NCBI GenBank assembly: GCA_035327565.1
Contig: DAOLDB010000009.1
Span: 1-64,000 of the forward strand
Reading direction: 5' to 3'
Source of the DNA: JABDLO01 sp035327565
Lineage (GTDB): Bacteria > Bacteroidota > Bacteroidia > Chitinophagales > Saprospiraceae
DNA length: 64,000 bases
The position numbers and the translations under genes were made by a program. Shown piece by piece: positions 28,406 to 37,933 of this stretch; position 1 is the first letter of the stretch; every line of letters begins with the position of its first letter. The notes under the pieces are model-generated. The model saw nothing but the letters and a program-made list of their open reading frames with translations, was not told the origin of the DNA and did not search any database.

Positions 28406-28578
28406 AAAAAAGGATAATTTTTTGCTATAATATTTGAACGCAAAATAGAGGAAAATTTCTTTAATGCCGATGAGAATAACACTTTATTAACGGGCCTGGT
28501 TTTTTAAAACAAAAGAAATACACAAAATCTACCCTGTAATAAACCAGGCTAAAACCGATGTGCCAACCTGTTTTTTTT

Positions 28579-30990
28579 TTAAAATTGAGTAAATCCCAGC
28601 ACCAAATGTATGACTTCATCCATCGTTTTCACAAAATGAAAAGTCAGACCCTCTATATAAGATTCCTTTATCCGTTTGACGTCTTTTTCATTTTCCTTGC
28701 ATAAAATGATCTCTTCAATTCCTGATCTTTTAGCTGCAAGGACTTTCTCTTTGATCCCTCCCACCGGAAGCACTTTTCCTCTCAGTGTAATTTCTCCGGT
28801 CATTGCGACATATGGTTTTATTGGTTTTTTCTTGAAAGCAGAAACCAAAGCCGATAGCATGGTAATCCCTGCACTAGGACCGTCTTTAGGTATAGCTCCT
28901 TCCGGAACATGTATATGAATATCACTTTGATCGAATATTTCCTGGTCAATACCCAAAGTTTCAGAATTGGATTTAATATAACTCAGGGCCGTAGTAGCTG
29001 ATTCCTTCATCACATCGCCGAGATTTCCTGTCAGTGTCAGTTTTCCTTTGCCTTTACTTGTACTTACTTCAATGAATAGGATGTCTCCACCTGTTCGGGT
29101 CCATGCCAGGCCAACTGCCACCCCGGGCATTTCTATTTTCGTATAATTTTCCGGATTGATTTTCCTTGGCCCTAATATTTCTTCCAAATAATCAGTCTTA
29201 ACAGAAACCTCATAATTCTCTCCCATAGCCACTTTCTTAGCTATGTGGCGCATGACACCGGCTATTCGACGATCAAGCGATCTCACTCCCGATTCTCTAG
29301 TGTAGTGTTTGATGATATGCTGGAGGCACTCCCTGGATATAATCACGTGCTCTTCCTTTAACCCATGTTCAATTAATTGCTTGGGAATCAAATGATTTTT
29401 GGCTATTTCAATTTTTTCTTCCTGGGAATACCCGGCAATATCTATGATTTCCATTCTGTCCAGTAATGGAGGCTGAATAGTGCTCAGACTATTGGCAGTA
29501 GCTATAAACAAAACCTTTGAAAGATCATATTCAAGTTCCAGATAATTATCATAAAAAGCACTGTTCTGTTCAGGGTCCAATACCTCCAATAAAGCAGAAG
29601 ATGGATCTCCTCTGAAATCAGTACCAAGTTTATCAATTTCGTCCAATACAAATACCGGATTAGAGGATCCACATTTTTTCAAAGACTGTATGATCCTTCC
29701 CGGCATTGCCCCGATATAGGTTTTACGATGTCCTCTTATTTCAGATTCATCGTGTAATCCCCCCAGAGACATACGGGCAAAATTCCTGTTTAATGCCCTC
29801 GCTACTGACTTACCCAAACTGGTTTTTCCCACACCTGGAGGGCCTACCAGACATAAAATAGGCGCCTTCATATCACCTTTCAATTTCAATACAGCCAGAT
29901 GCTCCATAATTCTGTCTTTCACATCCTCTAAACCGTAATGATCTTCATTCAATATTTCTTCCACTTTTTTAAGATCAAACTGATCCTCGGTGAAGTCTCC
30001 CCAGGGTAAATCCAGTAAAGTTTCAAGATAATTTAAAATTACTGAATACTCAGCGATCTGCGGGTTGGTCCTTCGTGCCTTATTTAATTCCTTTTCAAAA
30101 GTTTTGGCAATGTTTTCATTCCAATTCTTTTGTTTTGCTTTCTTTTCCAGTTCATTCAACTCTTCCTCCTGAGGGTTCTGACCCAATTCCTCCTGAATGG
30201 TCTTTAGTTGTTGATTCAGAAAATACTCTTTCTGCTGCTTTTCAATATCCCCTCTCACCTTGCTCTGAATTTGATTTTTCAATTCCATCATTTGTAACTC
30301 GTTATCCATCATGGAAAGAATCTGTGCAGATTTCTCTTTGATATCCGGCAATTCAAGGATTTTTTGTTTTTTGAGCGTATCTGCTGCAAGATTTGAAATG
30401 ATGAAGTACAACAAAAACACATTACTTTTGATGTTTTGAATCATCATATTGGCTTCCATAGGGATGCTGGGAGAAAGTTCTATGATTCTCTTGGCTATAT
30501 CACGGATGGAAGAAATGGTTGCATCCAACTCTATATCGCCCATAGGGTACTCCTCTTCCAATACCTGAATTTGTGCTTCAATATATGGCTCCTCCAATAT
30601 AATCCCGGCCACTGAAAACTTTTTTCTCCCCTGCAAAATGGCTGTGGTGCTCCCATCCGGCATGGTCAGCACTTTAATTATACGGGCTACTGTGCCCACC
30701 TTATATAGCTGTTCCGGGCCTGGATCCTCAATTTCTCCATCCATTTGTGCCAATACACCCACAAATTTGTCTTTTTTCTGTGCTACCCTCAATGCCTGAA
30801 CCGATTTTTGCCTGCCAATATTGATAGGTATTACCACTCCGGGAAATAGTACCGTATTTCTTAGGGCAATAATGGGCAACTGATCACTATATATATCATC
30901 CTGTGCTGTGTTGTCATCATCACTGATTGAAAACATCGGAACAGAATCAACGTCATCCATGGGTGGTGCAAAGCCTATATTTTTGAACAT
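28579..30990 (-). CDS. lon: ATP-dependent protease Lon
   Basis: 803 residues, typical length. An N-terminal LON substrate-binding domain (about 38-230) precedes a coiled helical segment (EKQQKEYFLNQQLKTIQEEL), an AAA+ module with Walker A GPPGVGKTS and Walker B VFVLDEIDK, and a C-terminal serine-lysine protease domain (PKDGPSAG with the catalytic Ser, and GGIKEKVLAA with the catalytic Lys). It is a cytoplasmic quality-control protease for misfolded and regulatory proteins. It is monocistronic by spacing. No HAIR/CIRCE-type heat-shock operator was recognised upstream. Confidence 0.97.
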   Translation of the reverse strand: MFKNIGFAPPMDDVDSVPMFSISDDDNTAQDDIYSDQLPIIALRNTVLFPGVVIPINIGRQKSVQALRVAQKKDKFVGVLAQMDGEIEDPGPEQLYKVGTVARIIKVLTMPDGSTTAILQGRKKFSVAGIILEEPYIEAQIQVLEEEYPMGDIELDATISSIRDIAKRIIELSPSIPMEANMMIQNIKSNVFLLYFIISNLAADTLKKQKILELPDIKEKSAQILSMMDNELQMMELKNQIQSKVRGDIEKQQKEYFLNQQLKTIQEELGQNPQEEELNELEKKAKQKNWNENIAKTFEKELNKARRTNPQIAEYSVILNYLETLLDLPWGDFTEDQFDLKKVEEILNEDHYGLEDVKDRIMEHLAVLKLKGDMKAPILCLVGPPGVGKTSLGKSVARALNRNFARMSLGGLHDESEIRGHRKTYIGAMPGRIIQSLKKCGSSNPVFVLDEIDKLGTDFRGDPSSALLEVLDPEQNSAFYDNYLELEYDLSKVLFIATANSLSTIQPPLLDRMEIIDIAGYSQEEKIEIAKNHLIPKQLIEHGLKEEHVIISRECLQHIIKHYTRESGVRSLDRRIAGVMRHIAKKVAMGENYEVSVKTDYLEEILGPRKINPENYTKIEMPGVAVGLAWTRTGGDILFIEVSTSKGKGKLTLTGNLGDVMKESATTALSYIKSNSETLGIDQEIFDQSDIHIHVPEGAIPKDGPSAGITMLSALVSAFKKKPIKPYVAMTGEITLRGKVLPVGGIKEKVLAAKRSGIEEIILCKENEKDVKRIKESYIEGLTFHFVKTMDEVIHLVLGFTQF

Positions 30991-31141
30991 ACAATTTTCC
31001 TTAATGCCAATGTGGCAATGATATCAATAAATGGTTTCAGCACACATGTATGTCAAATCCCATACCACAATCTGTTGAGGGTATTATTGGCAACAAATAA
31101 AATTTTCTGATTAGAAAATCAGACAAAAAGTCAGACAATGA

Positions 31142-33145
31142 TCAACTCAGGACTTCTTCTTCAATGGTTTTGTCATCATGAATTCCGGAAAGATCAATTA
31201 CTTCTTTTTCCTCCTGGACATCGATTTCGACTTTCAAATTGTCAATAATGAAAATCTGTCGCTCTGGAGTGTTTTTGCCCATATAATATGAAAGTATATC
31301 ATCAATATTGGTTTTTTCCTGTACAATAACAGGCTCAAGTCTGATGTCCTCTCCTATAAAATCCTCAAACTCATTGGGGGAAATCTCACCAAGACCTTTA
31401 AAGCGGGTAATCTCCGCTTTACCTCTTAATGTCTTGACCGCTTCAAGTTTCTCTGATTCTGAATAGCAATAGAACGTTTGTTTTTTATCCCTTACTCTGA
31501 AAAGCGGAGTCTCCAAAATGTATAGATGTCCATTCTTTACCAGATCTGGAAAAAACTGGAGAAAAAATGTAAGCAAGAGCAAGCGGATGTGCATTCCGTC
31601 TACATCGGCATCTGTTGCAATCACAACTCTATTGTAACGCAGGGTCTCTATTCCATCTTCAATATCAAGAGCATGCTGTAACAGATTGAGCTCTTCATTC
31701 TGATACACAATCTTTTTTGTCAATCCAAAGCAATTGAGCGGTTTGCCTCTTAATGAAAAAACCGCCTGTGTCTGAACATTCCGGGCTTTGGTGATCGAAC
31801 CACTGGCAGAGTCACCTTCAGTAATAAAAATAGTAGACATTAATTTATCTTCATCCGGTGATTTCCTTCCGTCAGTAAGATGTACCCTGCAATCCCTCAA
31901 TTTCTTATTATGAATATTGGCTTTTTTAGCCCTTTGATTAGCTAGTTTTTTGATTCCGGCAATCTCTTTACGCTCTTTTTCTGACTGAAGTATCCGCTTG
32001 AGTAGGGCATCAGCAATGGGCTTGTTCCGGTGAAGAAACTTGTCTAAATGATCTTTCACAAAATCGATGATAAAGCTTCGGATACTTGTCCCCTCAGGAG
32101 CCATATTGATAGATCCCAATTTGGTTTTAGTCTGTGATTCAAATACAGGCTCCTCAACCCGGATACTGATGGCTGCAATGATAGAAGTCTGAATATCCTT
32201 TGCATCCAAATTTTTATTGTAAAATTCACGTATGGTTTTAATCAGCGCTTCACGGAAACCATTAAGATGGGTGCCCCCCATGCTGGTATTTTGTCCATTG
32301 ACAAAGGAGTAATATTCCTCTCCATATTGATCACCATGAGATAAAGCGATTTCAATATCTTCATCTTTAAGGTGAATGATGGGATATCGGAGAGCATCAA
32401 TATCTGTTTTTCTTTCCAACAGGTCCTTAAGCCCGTTTTTTGAATATAGCGTTTTCCCATTAAAATGAATTTTCAAGCCCGCATTTAAGTAGGCGTAATT
32501 CCATAGCATGTTTTCAACAAATTCATTGCGAAACCTGTAATGCCTGAATATCTGATCATCAGGAGAAAATTGAATGGTAGTCCCCCAGGTATCACTGGAA
32601 GCCGAAATTTTAGCATCGTGGACGATTTCGCCATAAGCAAATTCAGCTGATTTTATTTTCCCTTCTCTCACTGATGTCACTTTAAAATTCCTGCTCAAGG
32701 CATTGACAGCCTTGGTTCCTACTCCATTCAGCCCTACTGACTTTTTAAATGCCTTGGAATCATATTTTCCCCCGGTATTGATCCTGGAAACGCACTCTAC
32801 TACCTTACCTAAAGGAATTCCCCGCCCATAGTCACGTACCTCCACCACGCCATTTTCAATAAATACTTCAATTTCTTTTCCGTATCCCATCACATATTCG
32901 TCAATGCAATTGTCAATCACCTCTTTCAATAAAATATATATTCCATCATCAGCAGAAGAACCATCCCCTAATTTCCCAATATACATGCCCGGCCTTAGGC
33001 GAATGTGCTCTCTCCAATCCAGTGATTTGATATTTTCTTCCGTATAATTTGACTGACTCATTTGTTCATTCTGTTTGAAAGCAGTAAATATATTAAAATT
33101 ATATTTAATATAAAAACAGCGATTTAAGATGTGCAAAGATAACAC
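31142..33145 (-). CDS. parE: DNA topoisomerase IV subunit B
   Basis: A GHKL ATPase/TOPRIM subunit of type IIA topoisomerase. Landmarks are EHIRLRPGMYIGKLGDG, IDNCIDE, GRGIPLG, NGVGTKAVNAL, the TOPRIM motif TEGDSASG and DADVDGMHIR. The wording of the N-terminus (SLDWREHIRLRPGMYIG) is typical of Bacteroidota ParE rather than GyrB. The ATG at 33061 (MSQSNYTEENIKSLDW) is the likely start. The first 28 residues from 33145 are hydrophobic and unlike the family, and the TATCTTTG promoter element lies at 33134-33141, inside that extension. ParC is not in the window. Confidence 0.95.
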   Translation of the reverse strand: MLSLHILNRCFYIKYNFNIFTAFKQNEQMSQSNYTEENIKSLDWREHIRLRPGMYIGKLGDGSSADDGIYILLKEVIDNCIDEYVMGYGKEIEVFIENGVVEVRDYGRGIPLGKVVECVSRINTGGKYDSKAFKKSVGLNGVGTKAVNALSRNFKVTSVREGKIKSAEFAYGEIVHDAKISASSDTWGTTIQFSPDDQIFRHYRFRNEFVENMLWNYAYLNAGLKIHFNGKTLYSKNGLKDLLERKTDIDALRYPIIHLKDEDIEIALSHGDQYGEEYYSFVNGQNTSMGGTHLNGFREALIKTIREFYNKNLDAKDIQTSIIAAISIRVEEPVFESQTKTKLGSINMAPEGTSIRSFIIDFVKDHLDKFLHRNKPIADALLKRILQSEKERKEIAGIKKLANQRAKKANIHNKKLRDCRVHLTDGRKSPDEDKLMSTIFITEGDSASGSITKARNVQTQAVFSLRGKPLNCFGLTKKIVYQNEELNLLQHALDIEDGIETLRYNRVVIATDADVDGMHIRLLLLTFFLQFFPDLVKNGHLYILETPLFRVRDKKQTFYCYSESEKLEAVKTLRGKAEITRFKGLGEISPNEFEDFIGEDIRLEPVIVQEKTNIDDILSYYMGKNTPERQIFIIDNLKVEIDVQEEKEVIDLSGIHDDKTIEEEVLS
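33134..33141 (-). promoter_or_regulatory. Candidate -7 element (TATCTTTG) of parE
   Basis: The minus strand reads TATCTTTG 73 nt upstream of the ATG at 33061. Its position supports that start over the one at 33145. Confidence 0.55.
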
Positions 33146-33206
33146 AAATTGAGTCTCCTACCTTAAAGACTGTATGTTGAACTGCTGAAAGCAGGTCTTT
33201 TACATC

Positions 33207-34520
33207 TTAGTCTTCTGCCTTTAATCTGACATTTTCCAACTTTGATTGGGAGTCATACTTTAGCGAACCACTTAGTTTGCCTTTGGTTTGAAGTTGAATA
33301 CCCTTCCAGGTTTCTCCACAATCGTTATGAAGTCTTGCCCCTTTCAATATCAATGACCCCCCGGACTTTACTACAATCCGGGTATCTCTTGCCATGGCCA
33401 ATCGACAATGCAGAGTCAGGCTGCCTCCTTCTTCAATTACAATATTGTGAACAATATCCTTGTTTCCTTTCCATTCTTCTGTTCCTGAAATAATGATATT
33501 AAAAGTAGTGTCAGCATCACACCAATCTTTAACCAGGAAGCTTCTTTGCCTTGAATTGACATCGTTCAAAGCTCTGTGTATTATCCCCAATTGGCAAGGT
33601 GTAATAGCTTTCTGGCTGTTGTTATAATCCATCATATTGTTGGAAATGATTCCATTACAGGGAGGATCAGGAGATTGTTGAAAACAATTGGCATGCGGTG
33701 GTGTATCTTCACATCCATCATTATGTATCCAGGAGTGACGCAACCCGAGTACATGGCCCACTTCATGATTAAAAAGTGTGGCATACATCCAGGGTTGACC
33801 CCCATTTTCATAAATTCCAGCCAATTTAACATTATTGCCTAAAGCAATTCCGGCAGAATGTGCATGATAAGATGTTGAAATGATACTGTCCGGATGATGG
33901 GGCATAATGAATATATTCAGAATACTGTCCCCCCCGACATTATACTTTCTGATCACTTCCAGCCGGTGATTATTACGGTGCAGCCCTTTGTTGATAAAAA
34001 AATAGAGTTCATCATCGTGATGGAAAAAATACCCGTTTCTATAATGATTTCCATCCACTCTGGCATAACTGATTGCTGCCGGCAATACTGGTGTATTATT
34101 TCCTTCCGGGAGATTCATTTTTTCGTTTTCACGCAAGTATCTGATGGCATCCTGCTCCATCATCCATAAAAAACCGGGAGCATCTCTTTCACTAAAATTA
34201 TACAAGCTATCCTCACTGTTCATGATGTGATAAACCGTACGTATCTTCCTTGGACGCACCAAATACTCCCGGGAGGGATCGGGAATATACTCATTTACCT
34301 GGAAGCAAGGAATGAAGCCTGTACGAAAGTCATCCTCAGTGAATTGACCTGATAATGCTAAAGAAGATTCATTATGAATCCATATTTCTGATGATTTTCT
34401 TGAACAGGATTTACCTGAAAGCATAATAATAATAAAATACACTCCAAGCCAATGGATTTTACAGTGGTAAAGCTTCCAATAGAGGAGTTCATTCATCGTT
34501 TTCATCAGAAAAAAATTCAT
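33207..34520 (-). CDS. M43 family zinc metalloprotease without T9SS tail
   Basis: Up to 437 residues. The catalytic motif NHEVGHVLGLRHSW (HExxHxxGxxH), a downstream Cys-rich stretch (DGCEDTPPHANC) and the Met-turn NNMMDYN mark the pappalysin/M43 family. A C-terminal piece (GGSLTLHC, then VVKSGGSLILKGARL) looks like the start of a beta-helix or strand-repeat region. The protein then ends at ENVRLKAED with no T9SS sorting domain. Three ATGs are possible. The one at 34496 overlaps the coaX stop (ATGAATGA), suggesting translational coupling, and is favoured. The hydrophobic N-terminus (HWLGVYFIIIMLSGKSC) suggests a signal or lipoprotein anchor, though the lipobox is imperfect. Confidence 0.88.
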   Translation of the reverse strand: MNFFLMKTMNELLYWKLYHCKIHWLGVYFIIIMLSGKSCSRKSSEIWIHNESSLALSGQFTEDDFRTGFIPCFQVNEYIPDPSREYLVRPRKIRTVYHIMNSEDSLYNFSERDAPGFLWMMEQDAIRYLRENEKMNLPEGNNTPVLPAAISYARVDGNHYRNGYFFHHDDELYFFINKGLHRNNHRLEVIRKYNVGGDSILNIFIMPHHPDSIISTSYHAHSAGIALGNNVKLAGIYENGGQPWMYATLFNHEVGHVLGLRHSWIHNDGCEDTPPHANCFQQSPDPPCNGIISNNMMDYNNSQKAITPCQLGIIHRALNDVNSRQRSFLVKDWCDADTTFNIIISGTEEWKGNKDIVHNIVIEEGGSLTLHCRLAMARDTRIVVKSGGSLILKGARLHNDCGETWKGIQLQTKGKLSGSLKYDSQSKLENVRLKAED

Positions 34521-35268
34521 AAATTAAACGGATCCCATTAAGGGTTAGGTTCTTATCAATAACGTCGAAGTAATCCTTCAACGGTGGAAGAATGGCACTC
34601 AATCCACCCGTAGCAATCAAAGAATAGTGTTGCATACTTTCCATCCTGATCCTTTGAGCAACTTCTTTCACGAGGCCAACATAGCCATATAAAACACCGG
34701 CCTGGATGGCATGTACGGTATCCTTTCCTATGGCAGAATCAGGAAGTATTAAAGGTACTTCAGGCAATCTCGATGTAGAACTGGATAGTGACCTTATGGA
34801 TGTTTTTAATCCGGGAGCTATGGTCACTCCAATCAAACCTGTATGAGGGGAAACTACCGTAAAAGTGAGCGCAGTTCCAAAATCCACCACAATGGCATGA
34901 TATTGAAATTGTTTGTATACTGCATAGGCATTGGCCACCAGATCCGATCCAATCTCATAAGGCTTTGCTATCGGCATATCGAGTTGTATGATCACAGAAG
35001 GATCTAGTAGAAAGGGGGTCTTTCCAAAATATTTTTCGACTGCTTCAACTATAGAATCTGTGATCTCCGTGACAACACTGCTGATACAGATGTCTTTTAT
35101 CCATTCGGGCCTGATTTCTGATTCAAGAAGCATACGTGTAAAATAACCTTGATAGAAATAAACCGGCAGTGTTGGATCAGTATTTATACGGTCTATTTGA
35201 AGCCAATCACCGTTGTCGTAAATGGCACTAACTATATTTGAATTGCCAATGTCAAGGATAAGTAACAT
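34489..35268 (-). CDS. coaX: Type III pantothenate kinase
   Basis: 259 residues of the ASKHA fold. It phosphorylates pantothenate in the first step of coenzyme A synthesis. Landmarks are LDIGNSN (5-11), the GSDLVANAYAVY segment, VVDFGTALTFTVV (phosphate-binding) and APGLKTS. It is expected to be insensitive to CoA feedback and to need a monovalent cation, as for the family. Its 3' end overlaps the start of the M43 protease gene by 8 to 32 bases depending on the chosen start. This is an odd pairing, because CoA synthesis and an exported protease have no known link. Confidence 0.95.
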   Translation of the reverse strand: MLLILDIGNSNIVSAIYDNGDWLQIDRINTDPTLPVYFYQGYFTRMLLESEIRPEWIKDICISSVVTEITDSIVEAVEKYFGKTPFLLDPSVIIQLDMPIAKPYEIGSDLVANAYAVYKQFQYHAIVVDFGTALTFTVVSPHTGLIGVTIAPGLKTSIRSLSSSTSRLPEVPLILPDSAIGKDTVHAIQAGVLYGYVGLVKEVAQRIRMESMQHYSLIATGGLSAILPPLKDYFDVIDKNLTLNGIRLIYEFFSDENDE

Positions 35269-35623
35269 GACACAAAATAAATGAATCCCTTGAAATTTGA
35301 TTCAATTTAATTTTACATACCATTGCTCATTTGGTTGATATAAAAATATCTTCAATCACTTCGACTTTTAACATGGGTTGAACGAATTCAAATGCTCCAA
35401 TGAAGATTCGCTTTGGAGGGAAATTTTGATGTACTAAAATATTGATGATTCGCTCTCCCATTTTTATCCATCATCTTCCATTCTTTCCTTTTCATCAGCC
35501 AAACCGGATGAACCGCTTATGGTTTCGACAGGTTTAAGTAATGTGCCGTTAGTTGTCCTGCAGGTTATATTATATTATATCCGGGAAAATGGAAATATAT
35601 TTGACGCGAAATTAAAATAAAGG
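35269..35623. other. Divergent gap between coaX and surE
   Basis: 355 bases between divergent genes. It contains TATATTTG just before surE. No ORF, RNA gene or clear palindrome was recognised. The middle part may be a decayed repeat but has no recognised copy in this window. Confidence 0.45.
35596..35603 (+). promoter_or_regulatory. Candidate -7 element (TATATTTG) of the surE-lpxB unit
   Basis: TATATTTG matches TAnnTTTG and ends 20 nt before the surE ATG. Confidence 0.5.
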
Positions 35624-36394
35624 ATGAAGAAACCCAGAATATTAGTAACCAATGATGATGGAATTACTGCACCCGGCATTCGCGTTTTGGTAGAAATTGC
35701 AAGGGAGTTGGGTGAAGTTATAGTAGTTGCTCCTGATAAACCTCAATCAGGTCAGGGACATGCTATTACCCTTGAAACCCCTCTCAGACTTTATCGTTCC
35801 GAGGTTTTTGGAAAGAATGTTGAAGCCTTTGCCTGCAGCGGTACACCGGTGGATTGTGTAAAATTAGCCAAGAACATTGTCTCCCCGGGAATTGATTTTG
35901 ATTTGTGTTTGTCAGGAATCAATCATGGATCGAATGCATCAATAAATATCATTTATTCAGGCACTATGTCGGCAGCTATGGAAGCAGCTCTTGAAGGCAT
36001 TAACTCGATTGGTTTTTCCATGCTTGATTTTAGTTTTCAGGCAGATTTTACCGATGCTACCCCCTATGTGAGGAACATTGCGGCTAAAGTGCTGAGCGAC
36101 CGCATTCTTCCTTCTAAGTTGATCAATGTCAATATACCTCGCGGCAAAATCAGGGGCATTAAAGTTTGCCGTCAGGCCAAAGGAGTTTGGGTGGAGGAGT
36201 TTCGTGAATCTAAAGACCCCAGAGGTGAATCCTATTACTGGATGACAGGAAAGTTCAAATACGAAGACCCTGACAATGACAATGACCTGAAAGCATTGGA
36301 AGAACAATACATCAGTGTGGTTCCTTCGCATTTTGACCTGACGCATTATCCATCCATACATTCATTGAAATATCTGGAAAAAATCGAGCCATGA
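35624..36394 (+). CDS. surE: 5'/3'-nucleotidase SurE
   Basis: 256 residues. It removes phosphate from nucleoside monophosphates, and in some bacteria from short polyphosphate. The metal site NDDG (10-13, in LVTNDDGITAPG), the SGINHGSN loop and SGTMSAAMEA match the family. It overlaps the next small membrane protein gene by 4 bases (ATGA), so translation is probably coupled. It belongs to a unit leading to lpxB. Confidence 0.96.
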   Translation: MKKPRILVTNDDGITAPGIRVLVEIARELGEVIVVAPDKPQSGQGHAITLETPLRLYRSEVFGKNVEAFACSGTPVDCVKLAKNIVSPGIDFDLCLSGINHGSNASINIIYSGTMSAAMEAALEGINSIGFSMLDFSFQADFTDATPYVRNIAAKVLSDRILPSKLINVNIPRGKIRGIKVCRQAKGVWVEEFRESKDPRGESYYWMTGKFKYEDPDNDNDLKALEEQYISVVPSHFDLTHYPSIHSLKYLEKIEP

Positions 36395-36693
36395 ACCAAA
36401 ATAACACCATTGCAATGGGTCTATTGTTTGGAGCTGTAACCCCGATACTGGGTTATATTGCGATTGATTTCTTGTTCTCAGTCCTCGAATCTATGGGATT
36501 AATGGCAGAAGCAACCGCCTCTGTAATGATTAAGAGGGAGCGCACAACCACTCTTTTAGCATTATGTTGCAACTTGTTGCCATTTCAGTATGCTAAGAAG
36601 CGTAGGTTTGATAAAATCATTGTTGGCATTCTCCTTACTACTTTTGTGTATGCTGGTGCATGGTTATATCGATATTTTGACATGCTCTTGTAG
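36391..36693 (+). CDS. Small conserved membrane protein between surE and lpxB
   Basis: 100 residues with two clear hydrophobic segments (LLFGAVTPILGYIAIDFLFS and VGILLTTFVYAGAWLYRYF) and a charged middle with KRERTTTLLALCCNLLPF. There is no signal peptide cleavage site and no known domain. Its ATG overlaps the surE stop by 4 bases and lpxB follows after about 106 bases. The surE-small protein-lpxB order is seen in other Bacteroidota, which hints at a role near lipid A synthesis, but nothing in the sequence proves it. Confidence 0.8.
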   Translation: MNQNNTIAMGLLFGAVTPILGYIAIDFLFSVLESMGLMAEATASVMIKRERTTTLLALCCNLLPFQYAKKRRFDKIIVGILLTTFVYAGAWLYRYFDMLL

Positions 36694-36742
36694 GAGCAAT
36701 AACAGAAAATTCCATGCTTAATCAGGCTTTTCAAGTAAATGA

Positions 36743-37927
36743 TTGATTTTTAAGACTTATAAGTTTACTCATTTCAAATTCTTCCCTAAGCCAATAAAAA
36801 TGAAAGAAGCAATCAGGTGTTATATTATTTCAGGGGAGCCTTCCGGTGAAAAATATGGCGCATGGCTGATGCATCACTTGAAAATGCTTAACCCAGAAAT
36901 TTTATTCAGATACTGGGGGGGTGATGAAATGCAAAAAACTGATCCGAATATAGCTATGCACATTTCACAAACGTCATTTATGGGTTTCGCTGAAGTAGTG
37001 CGAAACCTGAATCAAATTAAATCACTCTTCGATTATGCTAAGAAGGATATCCTGGCTTTTCGTCCTCACTTTACAATTCTTATTGACTACCCAGGTTTTA
37101 ACCTTCGCATGGCCAAGTGGCTAAAAAAGAGAGACATTAAGGTATTTTATTATGTAGCTCCCCAAGTGTGGGCATGGAAAGAAAGTCGTACGAATATATT
37201 GAAGAAATATGTAGACCTGTTGATTTGCATTCTTCCTTTTGAGCAGGAGTATTTTTCTGGTAAAGGCATTCATTTCTTATATACCGGTCATCCTTTAATG
37301 GAAATTTTGGGCTATGAGGCAAGTGAAACCAAACCATTGGAGGCGCAAAAGGGAGACAAACCTGTTTTGGCATTATTTCCAGGGAGCAGAAGGCAGGAAA
37401 TTAAAAAACATATGCCTGTGATGCTGAAAGCCGCATTGAGATTACCACAATTTCGCATTGTAATCAGCAAAATTAAACATATAGAGGAAGAATACTACCA
37501 AGCCACGATGGTTGAAAACTCAATTAAGGACTTTCAATTGACTGAAAATAATATCCAATTATTAAAGGAAGCACGAATAGCAGCTGTTGCTTCAGGTACA
37601 GCTACCCTGGAAGCCGCTATATTGGATGTTCCTCAGGTTGTGGTATACAAAACCAGTCTTTTATCCTACCTCATAGGTAAAGCTCTGATTCGCACTCCTT
37701 TCATCTCCCTTGTCAATCTGATAGCAGGGAGAAAGATTGTTGATGAATTGATACAAAAAGAAGTGAACCCCGCCAATCTTTCTGAGGCCCTGCTCAAGGT
37801 CGAAGGTGAACGACATGAAGTCATAAGGGAGTACCAATCTGTAAAAAATATCCTTGGCAAACCCGGTGCTTCCATGAGAGCTGCATCTGCAATTTTAGGC
37901 CGGTATAAAGAATTTCAATCCCAATAA
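36743..37927 (+). CDS. lpxB: Lipid-A-disaccharide synthase
   Basis: A GT19 glycosyltransferase that joins UDP-diacylglucosamine and lipid X into the lipid A disaccharide at the inner membrane. Landmarks are SGEPSGEKYGAWLM near the start, PGFNLRMAKWLK, YYVAPQVWAWKESR and ALFPGSRRQEI. Translation most likely starts at the ATG at 36800 (MKEAIRCYIISGE, 375 residues). The upstream 19 residues are low-complexity and lack family likeness. It ends 6 bases from the convergent topA stop. lpxK is 8 kb away at 45913. Confidence 0.95.
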   Translation: MIFKTYKFTHFKFFPKPIKMKEAIRCYIISGEPSGEKYGAWLMHHLKMLNPEILFRYWGGDEMQKTDPNIAMHISQTSFMGFAEVVRNLNQIKSLFDYAKKDILAFRPHFTILIDYPGFNLRMAKWLKKRDIKVFYYVAPQVWAWKESRTNILKKYVDLLICILPFEQEYFSGKGIHFLYTGHPLMEILGYEASETKPLEAQKGDKPVLALFPGSRRQEIKKHMPVMLKAALRLPQFRIVISKIKHIEEEYYQATMVENSIKDFQLTENNIQLLKEARIAAVASGTATLEAAILDVPQVVVYKTSLLSYLIGKALIRTPFISLVNLIAGRKIVDELIQKEVNPANLSEALLKVEGERHEVIREYQSVKNILGKPGASMRAASAILGRYKEFQSQ

Positions 37928-37933
37928 TGTACT

